The translations under genes and the position numbers were made by a program. From CAZMXP01 sp964570285 (GTDB lineage Bacteria; Planctomycetota; PLA2), in NCBI GenBank assembly GCA_964570285.1, contig CAZMXP010000028.1, positions 1 through 64,000 of the forward strand: a stretch of 64,000 nt of DNA. The letters are read 5' to 3'. This document shows, piece after piece, positions 34,975 through 44,315 of this stretch; the stretch's first letter is position 1, and each line of letters begins with the position of its first letter. The notes below the pieces were generated by a model that was not told the origin of the DNA, searched no databases, and worked only from the letters and a program-made list of their open reading frames with translations.

Positions 34975-37059
34975 CTACCAGCGTGCGGTGGCGCGCAGGG
35001 CATCGAGGACCTTCTCGGGGGTGAGCTGCATCGCGGCCTCGAGGGCGCGGTTGAAGGGCGTCGGCAGGTAGCTCTGGCCGACGCGGGCGACGGGCGCGTC
35101 GAGGTCGGCGAAGCAATGCTGCGCGATCTGCGCCGCGATCTCGCCGCCGAGGCCGCCGAAGAGTTTGTCCTCGTGGGCGACGAGGACGCGATGCGTCTTG
35201 CGCACGGTCGCCCCGATCGCGTCGAAGTCGAGGGGGTTCAGCGACCGCAGGTCGAGCACCTCGACGGAGACCCCCTCGGCCTCGAGGACCTCGGCCGCCT
35301 TCAGCGCGTGGTGCACGGCGGTGCCGTAGCAGACCACCGAGACGTGCGTGCCCTCGCGGCGCACGCGCGCCTTCCCGAAGGGCACGACGAAGTCCTCGGG
35401 CACCGGGCAGCGGGTCGCGGGCAGGTTGTAGAGGTACTTCGGCTCGAGGTAGAGCGTCACGCCCTGGCTGCGCATCGCCGTGCGCATCAGTCCCGCGGCG
35501 TCGTCGGCGAAGGCCGGCTGCACGATGCGCAGCCCGGGCAGGTTCGCGAGGATGCCCTCGATGTTCTGGCTGTGGTAGAGGCCGCCGCCGATGTTGCCGC
35601 CGCTCGCGAGGCGGATCACGACATTCGGCGAGAACTGCCCGTTCGTGCGCCAGTACTCGTGGCTCAGCTCGACGATCTGGTCGAAGGCGGGCCAGATGTA
35701 GTCGGCGAACTCCGCCCCCTCGATGACAACGCGGATCTTCGGATCGAAGCGCGAGAAGCCGTTCGCCGTCCCGACGATGTAGTTCTCGGCGATCGGCGCG
35801 TTGAACACCCGCGCGGGCCCGAACTCCTTCTGCATGCCGTCGCTGACCTTGAAGATCCCCTCCTTCTCCCCGTTGGCCATGTCCTGCCCCCAGAGATAGG
35901 TGTCGGGATTGCGCCGGAACTCCGTCTTGAGCGCCTGGTTGATGCCCTGCCGCAGCGTGCAGACGGGCCCCTCCCCCGGCGCCCCCTCCAGAGCCTCGAA
36001 GGCCGGCGGCACGAGGAACTCCTCGATCTTCAGGGGGTCCGGGGGCGGCGCCGCGATCGCCTCCTTCATCGCGGCGTCGAACTGCGCCCGCGCCTTCGCC
36101 TCGACCTGCTCGAGCGCCGCCGCGGAGAGGTGGCCCTCCTCCTGCAGGGTGCGCCGGAAGATCGGCAGCGGGTCGCGCGCGCGGGCGGCGGCGAGTTCCT
36201 CGGGGCTGCGGTAGAGCTCGTGGTTGTCGCTGTTGCTGTGCGAGCCGATGCGCACGCAATCGGCGTAGACGATCGCGCAGCCCTTCCCGCTCTCCGCGAA
36301 CGCGACCGCCTCCGCCATCGCCCGGAAGCAGTCCGCGACATCGGTGCCGTCCGCGTAGGCGATGTGCACGTTCGCGATGCCGCGGTAGTTCTCCGCGATG
36401 CGCGCGTTGGCGCTCTGCTCGCGCTTGGGCACGCCGATCCCGTAGCCGTTGTCCTGCACGACGAAGACGACCGGGAGCCTCTCGCGCGACGCGCCGTTGA
36501 TCGCCTCGAAGACATACCCCTCGGAGCAGGAGGACTCCCCGAAGCTCGCGAAGACGACCGCCTTCGAGTCGTACGTCCGGACGGCGCGGCCGAGGCCCGC
36601 CGCGTGCTGCGCGTGGTTCGAGACGCAGCTGCTCACGTTCTGCACGTGGATCGCGGGCTTCGCGAAGTGGTTGGACATGTGCCGGCCGCCGCCGGCCACG
36701 TCGTCGCGGCGCGAGAGCCCGTTGAGGATGAGTTCCGTCGCCGTGATCCCCGCGGCGAGGCAGGTCGCGAGGTCGCGGTAGTAGGGGAAGAGGTAGTCGA
36801 AGGAGGGGCGGAAGGTGCAGCCGAGCGCGATCTGGATCGCCTCGTGGCCGGCACAGGGGGCGTGGTAGGACCAGCCGAGGTTCTTGCGCAGGAAGTTGGG
36901 CGCCTCGTCGTCGATCAGACGGGCAAGGAAGAGAAGCCGGTAGGCCTCCGCGTGGCCGGGGTAGCGCGTCACGGCGACCCTCGACTCCTCATCCGGGGTC
37001 TGCCGCGAGGCGGCGCGGGGGGGGGCGGTCCGGGCGCCGGATCCCTTGTCCTGGGGCAT
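34975..37059 (-). CDS. 2-oxoacid dehydrogenase E1, alpha and beta fused
   Basis: 694 residues that combine E1-alpha (about 30-360) and E1-beta (about 370-690) of branched-chain type 2-oxoacid dehydrogenase. The alpha part has FGESSCSEGYVFEAINGAS with the TPP/Mg region and DNGYGIGVPKREQ; the beta part has LWGQDMANGEKEGIFKV, PIAENYIVGTANG and FGGLGGEIAAQI. It decarboxylates a 2-oxoacid and acylates lipoyl-E2. No E2 or E3 gene is nearby, so partners must be encoded elsewhere. The first 35 residues are disordered. Confidence 0.92.
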   Translation of the reverse strand: MPQDKGSGARTAPPRAASRQTPDEESRVAVTRYPGHAEAYRLLFLARLIDDEAPNFLRKNLGWSYHAPCAGHEAIQIALGCTFRPSFDYLFPYYRDLATCLAAGITATELILNGLSRRDDVAGGGRHMSNHFAKPAIHVQNVSSCVSNHAQHAAGLGRAVRTYDSKAVVFASFGESSCSEGYVFEAINGASRERLPVVFVVQDNGYGIGVPKREQSANARIAENYRGIANVHIAYADGTDVADCFRAMAEAVAFAESGKGCAIVYADCVRIGSHSNSDNHELYRSPEELAAARARDPLPIFRRTLQEEGHLSAAALEQVEAKARAQFDAAMKEAIAAPPPDPLKIEEFLVPPAFEALEGAPGEGPVCTLRQGINQALKTEFRRNPDTYLWGQDMANGEKEGIFKVSDGMQKEFGPARVFNAPIAENYIVGTANGFSRFDPKIRVVIEGAEFADYIWPAFDQIVELSHEYWRTNGQFSPNVVIRLASGGNIGGGLYHSQNIEGILANLPGLRIVQPAFADDAAGLMRTAMRSQGVTLYLEPKYLYNLPATRCPVPEDFVVPFGKARVRREGTHVSVVCYGTAVHHALKAAEVLEAEGVSVEVLDLRSLNPLDFDAIGATVRKTHRVLVAHEDKLFGGLGGEIAAQIAQHCFADLDAPVARVGQSYLPTPFNRALEAAMQLTPEKVLDALRATARW

Positions 37060-37165
37060 TCGTGGAAACCTCTCGATTGCAGGTACAGCCCAGCATTGTA
37101 GCCGCTGGACGGGGCGCGGCCTAACCCGGGCGCCCCGTCGGCGCCGGCCGAGGGCCGCACCGCGC

Positions 37166-38818
37166 CTAGAGGATTTTCACGGCCACGAGGGTGGCGTCGT
37201 CGGGCAGGGCCTCGTGCTTCACATGCGCGTCGGCCGCGGCGCAGACGGCCTCGACGATGGCCTTCGCGCTCCCCCCGACATGCTCCGAGAGCACGGAGCG
37301 CAGCCGCCCGTAGCCGAAGGGGTCGCCGGTTTCGACGCCCGCCTCGAGGATGCCGTCGGTGCTGAAGAGCAGGACATCGCCCCGCGCGATCGGCAGCGTC
37401 GTGCCCGCGCGGAACTGGAGCCCCGGCAGGATGCCGAGCGGCGGCCCGGCGCTGGAGATCAGGTGGGTCGTCTTGTCCCTCGCGCGGTACCAGACCGGCG
37501 GCGTGTGGCCCGCGCCGACGTGGGCGAAGGAGCCTCCCTTCGGATCGAGCATCGCCATGAAGAGCGTGATGAATCGACCGTCCCGCACGTCCTCCCGGAC
37601 GAGGTTGTTGAGGCGGTAGACGAGGCGCTCCAGCGACGGCTCGGCGGGCACGAGCACCCGCAGCGCCGCGCGCGCGGTGGCCATCAGCAGCGCCGGGCCG
37701 ATGCCGTGGCCGGTGACGTCGGCGATCGTGACGGCCAGCTTGCCGCCGTCGAGGGGGAAGTAGTCGAAGTAGTCGCCGCCGGTCTCGTCGCACGAGTCCG
37801 ACCGCCCCCAGACCTCGAGGCCGGGCACCTCCGGCGGCGTCAGCGGCAGGAAGTGGCGCTGGATCGACCGGGCGATCGCGAGCGCCTGCTCGATCTTCCG
37901 CTTCGCCTCCGCCTCCCGCAGCAGCCGGATCTTCTCGACCGCGACGGCGGCGACGCTCGCGAGCGCGTTCAGGATCGCGAGGTGGTCCTTGACGAGGCTG
38001 CCGGGGCGCTCGCGGTTGTCGCCGTAGAGCACGCCGAGGACCCTCTCCTCCGCGACGAGCGGCACGCAGATGGCCGCCTTGATGCGCAGCCGGTGGATCG
38101 ACCGGGCGGCGGAGAAGTCCGCATCCGCCTCCGCGTCCGACGTGAGCACCGCCTTGCCCGTCGAGAGCACCTTTCCGACGAGCGTCCGGCTCACCTCGAT
38201 CTTCTCGTTCGCGGCGGCACCCGCCTCCCGGCTGCGGAAGGCCCGGACCGCCAACTCCCCCTGGCCGTCGATGATGCCGATGAAGCCGCGACGCACCGGC
38301 ACCGACGCGAAGAGCGTATCGAGCACCGATTCGAAGATGTTCTCGCCGCTCCCGATCGAGTTGATCAGCCGGCGCACCTGGTTCAGCAGCGCGAAGCGCT
38401 GATCCTCGGCGGGCGGCTTCACCCCCGGCAGCGGCACCACGACCGGCGCCGGCGCGGGCGCGGGCGCCGCCACCGGCAACTCCTCGCGCACCGTCGAGAC
38501 CCGCTCGGTGAAGGCCACGCCCGCCGCCGCCTCCGCCGCGAGCCGGAGCACGGTGCCGCCGATCCAGATCTCGTCCCCGCTCTTCAGGGCCGCATGCCCG
38601 GCGGGCCGCCCGTTGACGAGCACGCCGCCGCTCTCGCCGATGTCGAAGAGTTCGACGACCCCCTGCCGCTCGACGAGGATGGCCTGCTCCCGGTCCACGC
38701 CCGGGTCGGCTACAGTGATGTCGCAGAGCGCGTCGGCCCCGATCGTGACCTTCGAGCGGTCGAAGTCGAGGCGCTTCTCGTCGCCCCCGGGCCCCCTGAC
38801 AATGAGCGAAATCGGCAC
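37166..38818 (-). CDS. FHA-GAF-PP2C phosphatase (RsbU/SpoIIE type)
   Basis: A 550-residue signalling protein. An FHA domain (1-100, binding phosphothreonine: LVNGRPAGHAALKSGDEI) is followed by a Pro/Ala linker, a GAF domain (about 165-310), and a SpoIIE/PP2C phosphatase domain (about 330-550) with the metal site GGDYFDYF and DVTGHGIGPALLM. The order suggests that phospho-peptide or small-molecule signals control dephosphorylation, perhaps of an anti-sigma antagonist. The Ser/Thr kinase at 31-35 kb could be a source of the phospho-mark. GTG 38818 is the start. Confidence 0.93.
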   Translation of the reverse strand: MPISLIVRGPGGDEKRLDFDRSKVTIGADALCDITVADPGVDREQAILVERQGVVELFDIGESGGVLVNGRPAGHAALKSGDEIWIGGTVLRLAAEAAAGVAFTERVSTVREELPVAAPAPAPAPVVVPLPGVKPPAEDQRFALLNQVRRLINSIGSGENIFESVLDTLFASVPVRRGFIGIIDGQGELAVRAFRSREAGAAANEKIEVSRTLVGKVLSTGKAVLTSDAEADADFSAARSIHRLRIKAAICVPLVAEERVLGVLYGDNRERPGSLVKDHLAILNALASVAAVAVEKIRLLREAEAKRKIEQALAIARSIQRHFLPLTPPEVPGLEVWGRSDSCDETGGDYFDYFPLDGGKLAVTIADVTGHGIGPALLMATARAALRVLVPAEPSLERLVYRLNNLVREDVRDGRFITLFMAMLDPKGGSFAHVGAGHTPPVWYRARDKTTHLISSAGPPLGILPGLQFRAGTTLPIARGDVLLFSTDGILEAGVETGDPFGYGRLRSVLSEHVGGSAKAIVEAVCAAADAHVKHEALPDDATLVAVKIL

Positions 38819-38875
38819 CCGCGGAGTCTAACAACCCGCGCCACCCCCTTCATCGTAGAAAGGGAGGAGGAACCC

Positions 38876-39583
38876 ATGCGCACGACGATTCCCCTGCTTC
38901 TGTTGGCCTTTGTCGGCGCCGCTCGCGCCGAGGAGCGTCCCTTCCTCGGCGTCAGCCTCGCGCCGATCGACGCCGAGACCCGCGAGGCGTTCGAGATCTC
39001 GGCCGACGTCACGGCCGGCGTGCTCCTCACCGAGATCACCGAGGGGAGCGCCGCCGCCGGCGCCGGCTTCCGCAAGGGGGACGTGCTGATCGCGTTCGAC
39101 GGCAAGGAGATCGAGGGTCCCGACCATGTCGTCGAACTCGTGCGAGGCAAGAAGCCCGGCGACCGGGTCACCTACGTGCTGCGCCGCGGCACAGGACGCA
39201 TCGAGGGGACGCTCGTGCTGGGGCTCCGGCGGGAAGTCGAGGTCGAGGTCGCGGAGGAGCCGCCGGCGCACGCGGACGAACTCGAGGGCCGGATCGAGGC
39301 GGCGCGAAAGCGCGTGCAGGAGATGCGGCGCCGCCTCGACGCGCTCGCGAAGTCGAGGGCCAAGGCGAAGAGCGCCGCGGCACCGCGCGGGCTCCAGGGC
39401 TACCTCCACCGCGAGGAGCTCGCCCGGGAGAAGGCCGCCGCCGAGGGCAAGCCCGCGACGGTCGCCTACCACGAGGCGCGCATCGACCTTCTCCGGGAGC
39501 TGATCCGCGACCGGGGCGACAGCGCCCAGCTCGACCGGATCGAAGCGGGCATCCAGAAGCTGCTCGCCGCGCGGGAGAAGTAG
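38876..39583 (+). CDS. Exported PDZ-domain protein
   Basis: 235 residues: a signal peptide (MRTTIPLLLLAFVGAARA), one PDZ domain (about 20-115, with FLGVSLAP as carboxylate-binding loop and GFRKGDVLIAFDGKEI), then a charged coiled-coil of about 110 residues. There is no protease domain, so it may be an adaptor. A strong Shine-Dalgarno (GGGAGGAGG) supports ATG 38876. It is divergent from the phosphatase gene. Confidence 0.85.
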   Translation: MRTTIPLLLLAFVGAARAEERPFLGVSLAPIDAETREAFEISADVTAGVLLTEITEGSAAAGAGFRKGDVLIAFDGKEIEGPDHVVELVRGKKPGDRVTYVLRRGTGRIEGTLVLGLRREVEVEVAEEPPAHADELEGRIEAARKRVQEMRRRLDALAKSRAKAKSAAAPRGLQGYLHREELAREKAAAEGKPATVAYHEARIDLLRELIRDRGDSAQLDRIEAGIQKLLAAREK

Positions 39584-39592
39584 ACTCTAGGG

Positions 39593-40807
39593 GTGCTGCC
39601 CGACCTCTGCCCGCCCCTGCGAAGCGACGTCGAGGTGCTCCTCGTCGAGGAGGGCGAGGAGGAGGCGCTGCTGCTCCAGGACCCGGAGCACTATGCGCCG
39701 GAGGTCGCGCGGCTCTCGCCGGCGGCCATCGCCCTGCTGCGCTACTTCGACGGCCGGCACACCTTCGAGCGGATGCGCGAGCGGCTGCACGCGCAGGGCG
39801 CCGAGGACATCCGCGCCGAGGACCTGCGCGCCTTCGCCGACGCGCTCGACCGGCACTTCCTGCTCGACAGCGCCCGCTTCGCCGCCGAGCGCGGCCGCCG
39901 CGAGGCCTACCGCTCGTCCGGCGTGCGCCGCGCGGCCCACGCCGGAGGGGCCTATCCGGCCGAGGCCGAACGCGCGCGCGCGTTCCTCGAGGGGATGTTG
40001 GGGATGGCGCCGGAAGGGGAGAAGGGGCGGCTCCGGCGGCTCATCGCGCCGCACATCGACCTGCGCCTCGGCGCGGAGACCTACGCCTACGCGCACCGGC
40101 GCCTCGCGGCCGCGGGGCGGCCCGACCTCGTCGTCGTGCTCGGCGTCTGCCACGCGTACTGCGAGGAGGACTTCGTCGCCTGCCGCAAGGACTTCGCGAC
40201 GCCGCTGGGCGTCGTCCGGCACGATGGCGCCTTCCTCGACGCGCTCGAGGCGCGGCTCGGCCGGTCGCTGACCCGGGGCGACCTCGTGCACAGGGACGAG
40301 CACAGCGTCGAGTTCCAGACGCTCTGGCTCGCGCACCTCTGGCCCGGGGATCCGCCGCCGATCGTGCCCTTCCTCGTGCGCGGCTTCCACGCGCACATCG
40401 AGCGCGGCACGACCCCGGCGGAGGACGAGGCGACCGAGGCGTTCCTCGGAGCGCTGCGCGCGACGATCGAGGCCGATCCGCGCGACATCCTCGTGCTCGC
40501 GAGCGTCGATCTCGCGCACATGGGCCCGATGTACGGCCACGAGGCGGGGCTCGACGCCGACGGCGAGCGGCAACTCGCGCGCGACGACGAGAGCCTGCTT
40601 GCGCCCGTCGCGCGCGGGGACGCCGAGGGGTTCTTCCGCGCGGTGGCCGCGGGCTGCAACGGTCGCAACATCTGCGGCACGGGCCCGATCTATGTCGCGC
40701 TGCGCCTCGGCGAGGGCCCGGGACGGCTGCTGCGCTACGGCCAGGGGCGCATCCACCCCGAATCGGGCTCCGTCGTGTCGTTCGCGGCGCTCGCCTTCCC
40801 CGATTGA
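39593..40807 (+). CDS. MEMO-family protein (AmmeMemoRadiSam system protein B-like)
   Basis: 404 residues. A 110-residue N-terminal domain precedes a MEMO domain. The MEMO metal-site motifs are visible: APHIDLRLG, DEHSVEFQ, SVDLAHMG, and a CGTGPI cysteine region. MEMO proteins are related to iron-dependent extradiol dioxygenases and often occur with AMMECR1 and a radical SAM enzyme; neither is next to it here. GTG 39593 follows the PDZ gene by 9 bp, so the two are probably co-transcribed. Confidence 0.88.
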   Translation: MLPDLCPPLRSDVEVLLVEEGEEEALLLQDPEHYAPEVARLSPAAIALLRYFDGRHTFERMRERLHAQGAEDIRAEDLRAFADALDRHFLLDSARFAAERGRREAYRSSGVRRAAHAGGAYPAEAERARAFLEGMLGMAPEGEKGRLRRLIAPHIDLRLGAETYAYAHRRLAAAGRPDLVVVLGVCHAYCEEDFVACRKDFATPLGVVRHDGAFLDALEARLGRSLTRGDLVHRDEHSVEFQTLWLAHLWPGDPPPIVPFLVRGFHAHIERGTTPAEDEATEAFLGALRATIEADPRDILVLASVDLAHMGPMYGHEAGLDADGERQLARDDESLLAPVARGDAEGFFRAVAAGCNGRNICGTGPIYVALRLGEGPGRLLRYGQGRIHPESGSVVSFAALAFPD

Positions 40808-40816
40808 ACGGCCGGG

Positions 40817-40847
40817 GCGCGCGAAGGTTCGAACACGAACCGCGCGC
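40817..40847. terminator. Hairpin between the MEMO and terpene-cyclase-fold genes
   Basis: GGTTCG/CGAACC around loop AACA, extended by GCGCGC/GCGCGC after a GAA bulge. Placed 10 bp after the MEMO stop. No U-run, so terminator function is likely but not certain. Confidence 0.45.
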
Positions 40848-40880
40848 GGACCGCCGCGTTGCATGGAGCAGGAGGCTTCC

Positions 40881-42392
40881 ATGCGACAGACTTCGGAACA
40901 CGGCTTCGACGAGAGCGTGCGCGCGCTCGTCCGCAACTCGCCTTGGTGGATGACATCGCTCGCGTTCCACCTGCTCGTGCTGATGATCCTGTGGGGCATC
41001 ACGATGCCCGCGCGCGTCGACCACGGCACGAAGGTCTTCCACGCCGAGCAACCCGAGGACGTGATCGATCCCGAGGAGGTTCCGCCCCCCCCGCCCCCCG
41101 ACATCGAATTGGAGAAGGAGATCGAACAGCCGCTGCTCGTCTACGAAGAGGACGAGACGATCGAGGATCCGACCGACGATCCGGAGTTGAAGGCCGCGGG
41201 CGAGGAGGGCCTCGCCGAGGGGCCGTTCACCGGCCCGAGCGACAGCGGCGCGATCGGCATCGGCAACAGGGCCGGCGGCGGGCCCGGCGGACCGGGCGGC
41301 AGGAACCGCAGGCGGCCTCCGGGAGGGCGCCTGCCGACGGAGGACCACGTCGAACTCGGGCTGCGTTGGCTCGCCGAGCACCAGGACGTCACGACCGACG
41401 GCAAGTGGGACTGCGACGACTTCGGCAAGCACGACCCGCCGCACGACCGCTGCGACGGCCCCGGCGGCCCGCTCTACGACGTCGGCGTCACCGGCCTCTC
41501 GCTGCTCGCGTTCCTGGGCGCGGGCTACACCGACCGCGGCGACGGCGCGTTCGTCGCGAACGTGCGCGCGGGCCTGCGCTACCTGATGACGATGCAGGAC
41601 GACGAGGGCTGCTTCGGAAGCCGGTCGAGCCAGCACTTCATGTACAACCACGCGATCGCGACGCTGGCGATGACCGAGGCCTACTGGATGACGCGCAACC
41701 CGCGCTACAGGAAGCCCGCGCAGGACGGTCTCGATTTCATCTCGCGCGCGCGCAACCCCTATCTCGCGTGGCGCTACGAGCCGCGCGGGGGCGAGAACGA
41801 CACCTCCGTGACCGGGTGGATGGTGATGGCGCTCAAGTCGGGCATGTTCGCGGGCCTCGCGATCGACCCCGACGCGTTCGACGGCGCGCGCCAGTGGATC
41901 GACAAGATGACCGACCCCGAGTTCGGGCAGGTGGGCTACAACATGCCCGGCGGCAGCGTCGCGCGGCCCGAGGGGTTGCAGGACCGCTTCCCGCCGGAGA
42001 AGTCGCAGGCGATGACCGCCGCCGGCATCCTGACGCGCATCTTCCTCGGCGAGGATCCGCGCACGAGCGAGATGATCCGCAAGGGGGCCAACCTCTGCCT
42101 CGAGCGGCTGCCGACGTGGAATCCGGACGACGGCTCGATCGACATCTACTACTGGTACTACGCCACGCTCGCGCTCTTCCAGGTGGGCGGCCCGACGTGG
42201 AAGAAGTGGAACGAATCGATGGTGCCGGCCATCGTCAAGAGCCAGCACCCGCGCGGGCAGGGGTCGCGGGCAGGCTCCTGGGACCCGATCGACCCGTGGG
42301 GAGGCGACGGCGGGCGCGTCTATGCGACGGCGTGCATGGTGATGTGCCTCGAGGTCTACTACCGCTACGACCGCGTGGTCGGGATCCGGTGA
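40881..42392 (+). CDS. TonB-like anchored protein with terpene-cyclase-type repeats
   Basis: 503 residues. Residues 12-40 form an anchor (LVRNSPWWMTSLAFHLLVLM) like that of the protein at 52490-54022. A Pro/Glu-rich stretch (PPPPPPDIELEKE) and a Gly-rich linker lead into an alpha-alpha barrel (about 155-500) like prenyltransferase/squalene-oxidase repeats (GVTGLSLLAFLGAG, HAIATLAMTEAYWM, TSVTGWMVMALKSG). The catalytic DxDD of squalene-hopene cyclase is not seen, so it may bind rather than catalyse. AGGAGG 5 bases before ATG 40881 decides the start over ATG 40863. Confidence 0.82.
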   Translation: MRQTSEHGFDESVRALVRNSPWWMTSLAFHLLVLMILWGITMPARVDHGTKVFHAEQPEDVIDPEEVPPPPPPDIELEKEIEQPLLVYEEDETIEDPTDDPELKAAGEEGLAEGPFTGPSDSGAIGIGNRAGGGPGGPGGRNRRRPPGGRLPTEDHVELGLRWLAEHQDVTTDGKWDCDDFGKHDPPHDRCDGPGGPLYDVGVTGLSLLAFLGAGYTDRGDGAFVANVRAGLRYLMTMQDDEGCFGSRSSQHFMYNHAIATLAMTEAYWMTRNPRYRKPAQDGLDFISRARNPYLAWRYEPRGGENDTSVTGWMVMALKSGMFAGLAIDPDAFDGARQWIDKMTDPEFGQVGYNMPGGSVARPEGLQDRFPPEKSQAMTAAGILTRIFLGEDPRTSEMIRKGANLCLERLPTWNPDDGSIDIYYWYYATLALFQVGGPTWKKWNESMVPAIVKSQHPRGQGSRAGSWDPIDPWGGDGGRVYATACMVMCLEVYYRYDRVVGIR

Positions 42393-42456
42393 GGGGGCCG
42401 CCTGTCGCGATTCCTGAACAGAGTGGCGTGGTACGCCCTGTGCTCTCCTCTACGGC

Positions 42457-42747
42457 GTGAACCAGGACACCACGAGGGACGCCGACAAGATGCTCGCCCG
42501 GCTGGAAATGCGCTACGGGGGCGACCAGAAGCTGCGCGGTCGCCTCCGGCCGATCATCGTCCGGATTCTCGAATCGGGGCCCCCCTCCCCGAAGCGGACC
42601 GGCATGCTTCGCCTCGTCGTCAACGCCTACGCGCACCACATCAAGGTGCGCGAGGTGCTCGACGACCTCCGCGGCCGCCTCCGGCTGCGCATGAACGAGG
42701 TCTACGGTGAGATGCTCGGCATCGAGCCGCCCGGGCTCGCCGCGTAG
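42457..42747 (+). CDS. Small hypothetical protein
   Basis: A 96-residue, mainly helical, basic protein (RLRPIIVRILESG, NAYAHHIKVREVLDDLRGRLRLRMNEVYGEML). No family is recognised. GTG 42457 has no good Shine-Dalgarno. Its coding character (amphipathic helices and no low-complexity) makes it credible, and it does not overlap its convergent neighbour. Confidence 0.55.
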   Translation: MNQDTTRDADKMLARLEMRYGGDQKLRGRLRPIIVRILESGPPSPKRTGMLRLVVNAYAHHIKVREVLDDLRGRLRLRMNEVYGEMLGIEPPGLAA

Positions 42748-42752
42748 CCGGG

Positions 42753-43391
42753 CTACTCGAGCCCGAGCCGCTCCATGTCCTCCTCGTCGAAGCCGAGGTG
42801 GTGAGCGAGCTCGTGCTCGAGGGTGATCCGCAGCTCCTCGATCGCCTCCTCCCGGTCCGCGGCGACGCGCTCGATGTTCTTCCTGAAGACCTCGATGCGC
42901 GCCGGCATGCGGACCGCCTCATCGACGCTGCGGTGGAGGTGGTCGCTGCCGGTGTAGAGGCCGAGCGCCAGGGGATCGACATCGGGATGGGCCGCGGGAA
43001 GGGGGGCGACCGAGATCACCGCATCGGATGCGGCCTCCGCGATCTCCGCGGGCAACGCCGCGAGCGCCTCCTCGACGACGGCGTCGATCTCGCCATCCGT
43101 GAGGCGGACGGGCTCGGGATACCGCTCGGGGCAGAGGCGCACCGCGCGGCGGAAGTGGCGCCCCGGGTCCCTCTCGCGGAACTCGGCGAGCAGCCCCAGG
43201 TACCACTCGCGGTCGGCCTCGTCGTCGTCGTTGTCGGGTTCGAAGCGCGCGAGCGCCCGCTCCGCCTCGTCGAAGCGCCACAGGTGGAAGAGCGCCATCC
43301 CCTCGAGCAGGTCGTGCCCCTCCTCCCGGGCGGCCTCGACCAACTCCTCGTAGGCACCCTCGTCCCAGAGATCGTCGAGCGTTTCACTCAT
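42753..43391 (-). CDS. Minimal zinc metallopeptidase (zincin, PF06262-like)
   Basis: 212 residues ending in a zincin site HELAHHLGFDEEDMERLGLE, with H193, E194 and H197 and a downstream aspartate as third-ligand region. This C-terminal arrangement is typical of the small conserved metallopeptidase family. Residues 1-90 are an acidic TPR-like helical part, an extension relative to the minimal family. It overlaps lpxA by 8 bp. Confidence 0.82.
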   Translation of the reverse strand: MSETLDDLWDEGAYEELVEAAREEGHDLLEGMALFHLWRFDEAERALARFEPDNDDDEADREWYLGLLAEFRERDPGRHFRRAVRLCPERYPEPVRLTDGEIDAVVEEALAALPAEIAEAASDAVISVAPLPAAHPDVDPLALGLYTGSDHLHRSVDEAVRMPARIEVFRKNIERVAADREEAIEELRITLEHELAHHLGFDEEDMERLGLE

Positions 43392-44178
43392 CGCCGGACT
43401 CGACCGACCCGCCGAGCCCGATGACCGGCCGGGTCGCCTCTTGGATGAACTGCACGAGTCGCCGCACCTCGGGCGCGGGCGAGGTCACGGCGGCGAGCCT
43501 CGCCGCGAGCGGTCCCTCCCCGCGGAAGATCGTCTTGTAGGCCGCCTTGAGCGCAAGCCGCGTCTCGCTGCCGACGCCGGCGCGCCTGAGCCCGATCGCG
43601 TTGATCCCCTCGATGCGGTTGGGCCTCTCGCCGACCACGATCGCGAACGGAGGCACGTCGCGATCCACCGACGTGAGCCCCCCCACCATCGCGAGCTCCC
43701 CCACGCGGCGGAACTGCCCCACCATGCTCCCGCCGCCGAGGTTGACCCGGTCCTGCACGAGCACATGTCCCGCGAGCGCGACATTCGTGCAGAAGATCAC
43801 GTGCGAGCCGACGACGCAGTCGTGCGCGACATGGCTGTTCGTCATCATGTAGTTGTCGTCGCCGAGCACCGTCTCGGCACCCGGCGACATCGACCGGTGC
43901 ACCTGCGCGTACTCCCGGAAGACGTTCCGCGCCCCGATGCGCAAACCCCCGAACGGCCCCGCCTTCCCCTTCACTTGCGGGTCGTGCCCGAGCGAGCAGG
44001 CGAACGAGACGACATTCTCCTCCCCCATCAGGAGCGGCCCGCGCAGGCAGGCGTGCGGCCCGATCTTTGTCCGCGCGCCTATGCGGACGCCCGCGCCGAT
44101 GATCGCGTAGGGCCCCACCTCGACCCCCGCGGCGAGTTCGACATCCGCTTCGATGATGGCCGTGGCGTGGACGCTCAA
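43384..44178 (-). CDS. lpxA: LpxA, UDP-N-acetylglucosamine acyltransferase
   Basis: 264 residues, normal for LpxA, the first enzyme of lipid A synthesis. Left-handed beta-helix hexapeptides run from about 5 to 180. The catalytic histidine lies in the region NSHVAHDCVVG, and GGGSMVGQF and the C-terminal helices after RPNRIEGIN are family-like. TTG 44178 gives the usual start SVHATAIIEADV; the frame reaches 44235 with an ATG but the extra residues are unlike LpxA. It suggests LPS or a lipid-A-like outer leaflet. Confidence 0.93.
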   Translation of the reverse strand: MSVHATAIIEADVELAAGVEVGPYAIIGAGVRIGARTKIGPHACLRGPLLMGEENVVSFACSLGHDPQVKGKAGPFGGLRIGARNVFREYAQVHRSMSPGAETVLGDDNYMMTNSHVAHDCVVGSHVIFCTNVALAGHVLVQDRVNLGGGSMVGQFRRVGELAMVGGLTSVDRDVPPFAIVVGERPNRIEGINAIGLRRAGVGSETRLALKAAYKTIFRGEGPLAARLAAVTSPAPEVRRLVQFIQEATRPVIGLGGSVESGDE

Positions 44179-44315
44179 GCGCCGCGGATTGTACGGGGCC
44201 AAGTAATTTTGCTGCAGTACAGGAGCACGGAGCAACGTGTGGGGGCGCCGGACGGGGACCCGCAGCTCAGCTCAATCCAGACGGACGGTGCGGAATCGGG
44301 ATTTCGCACCGTACC

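Noticed and set aside
40826..40841. GGTTCGAACAC as a tRNA T-arm
   Set aside because: It is one arm of a hairpin; no acceptor, D or anticodon arms surround it.
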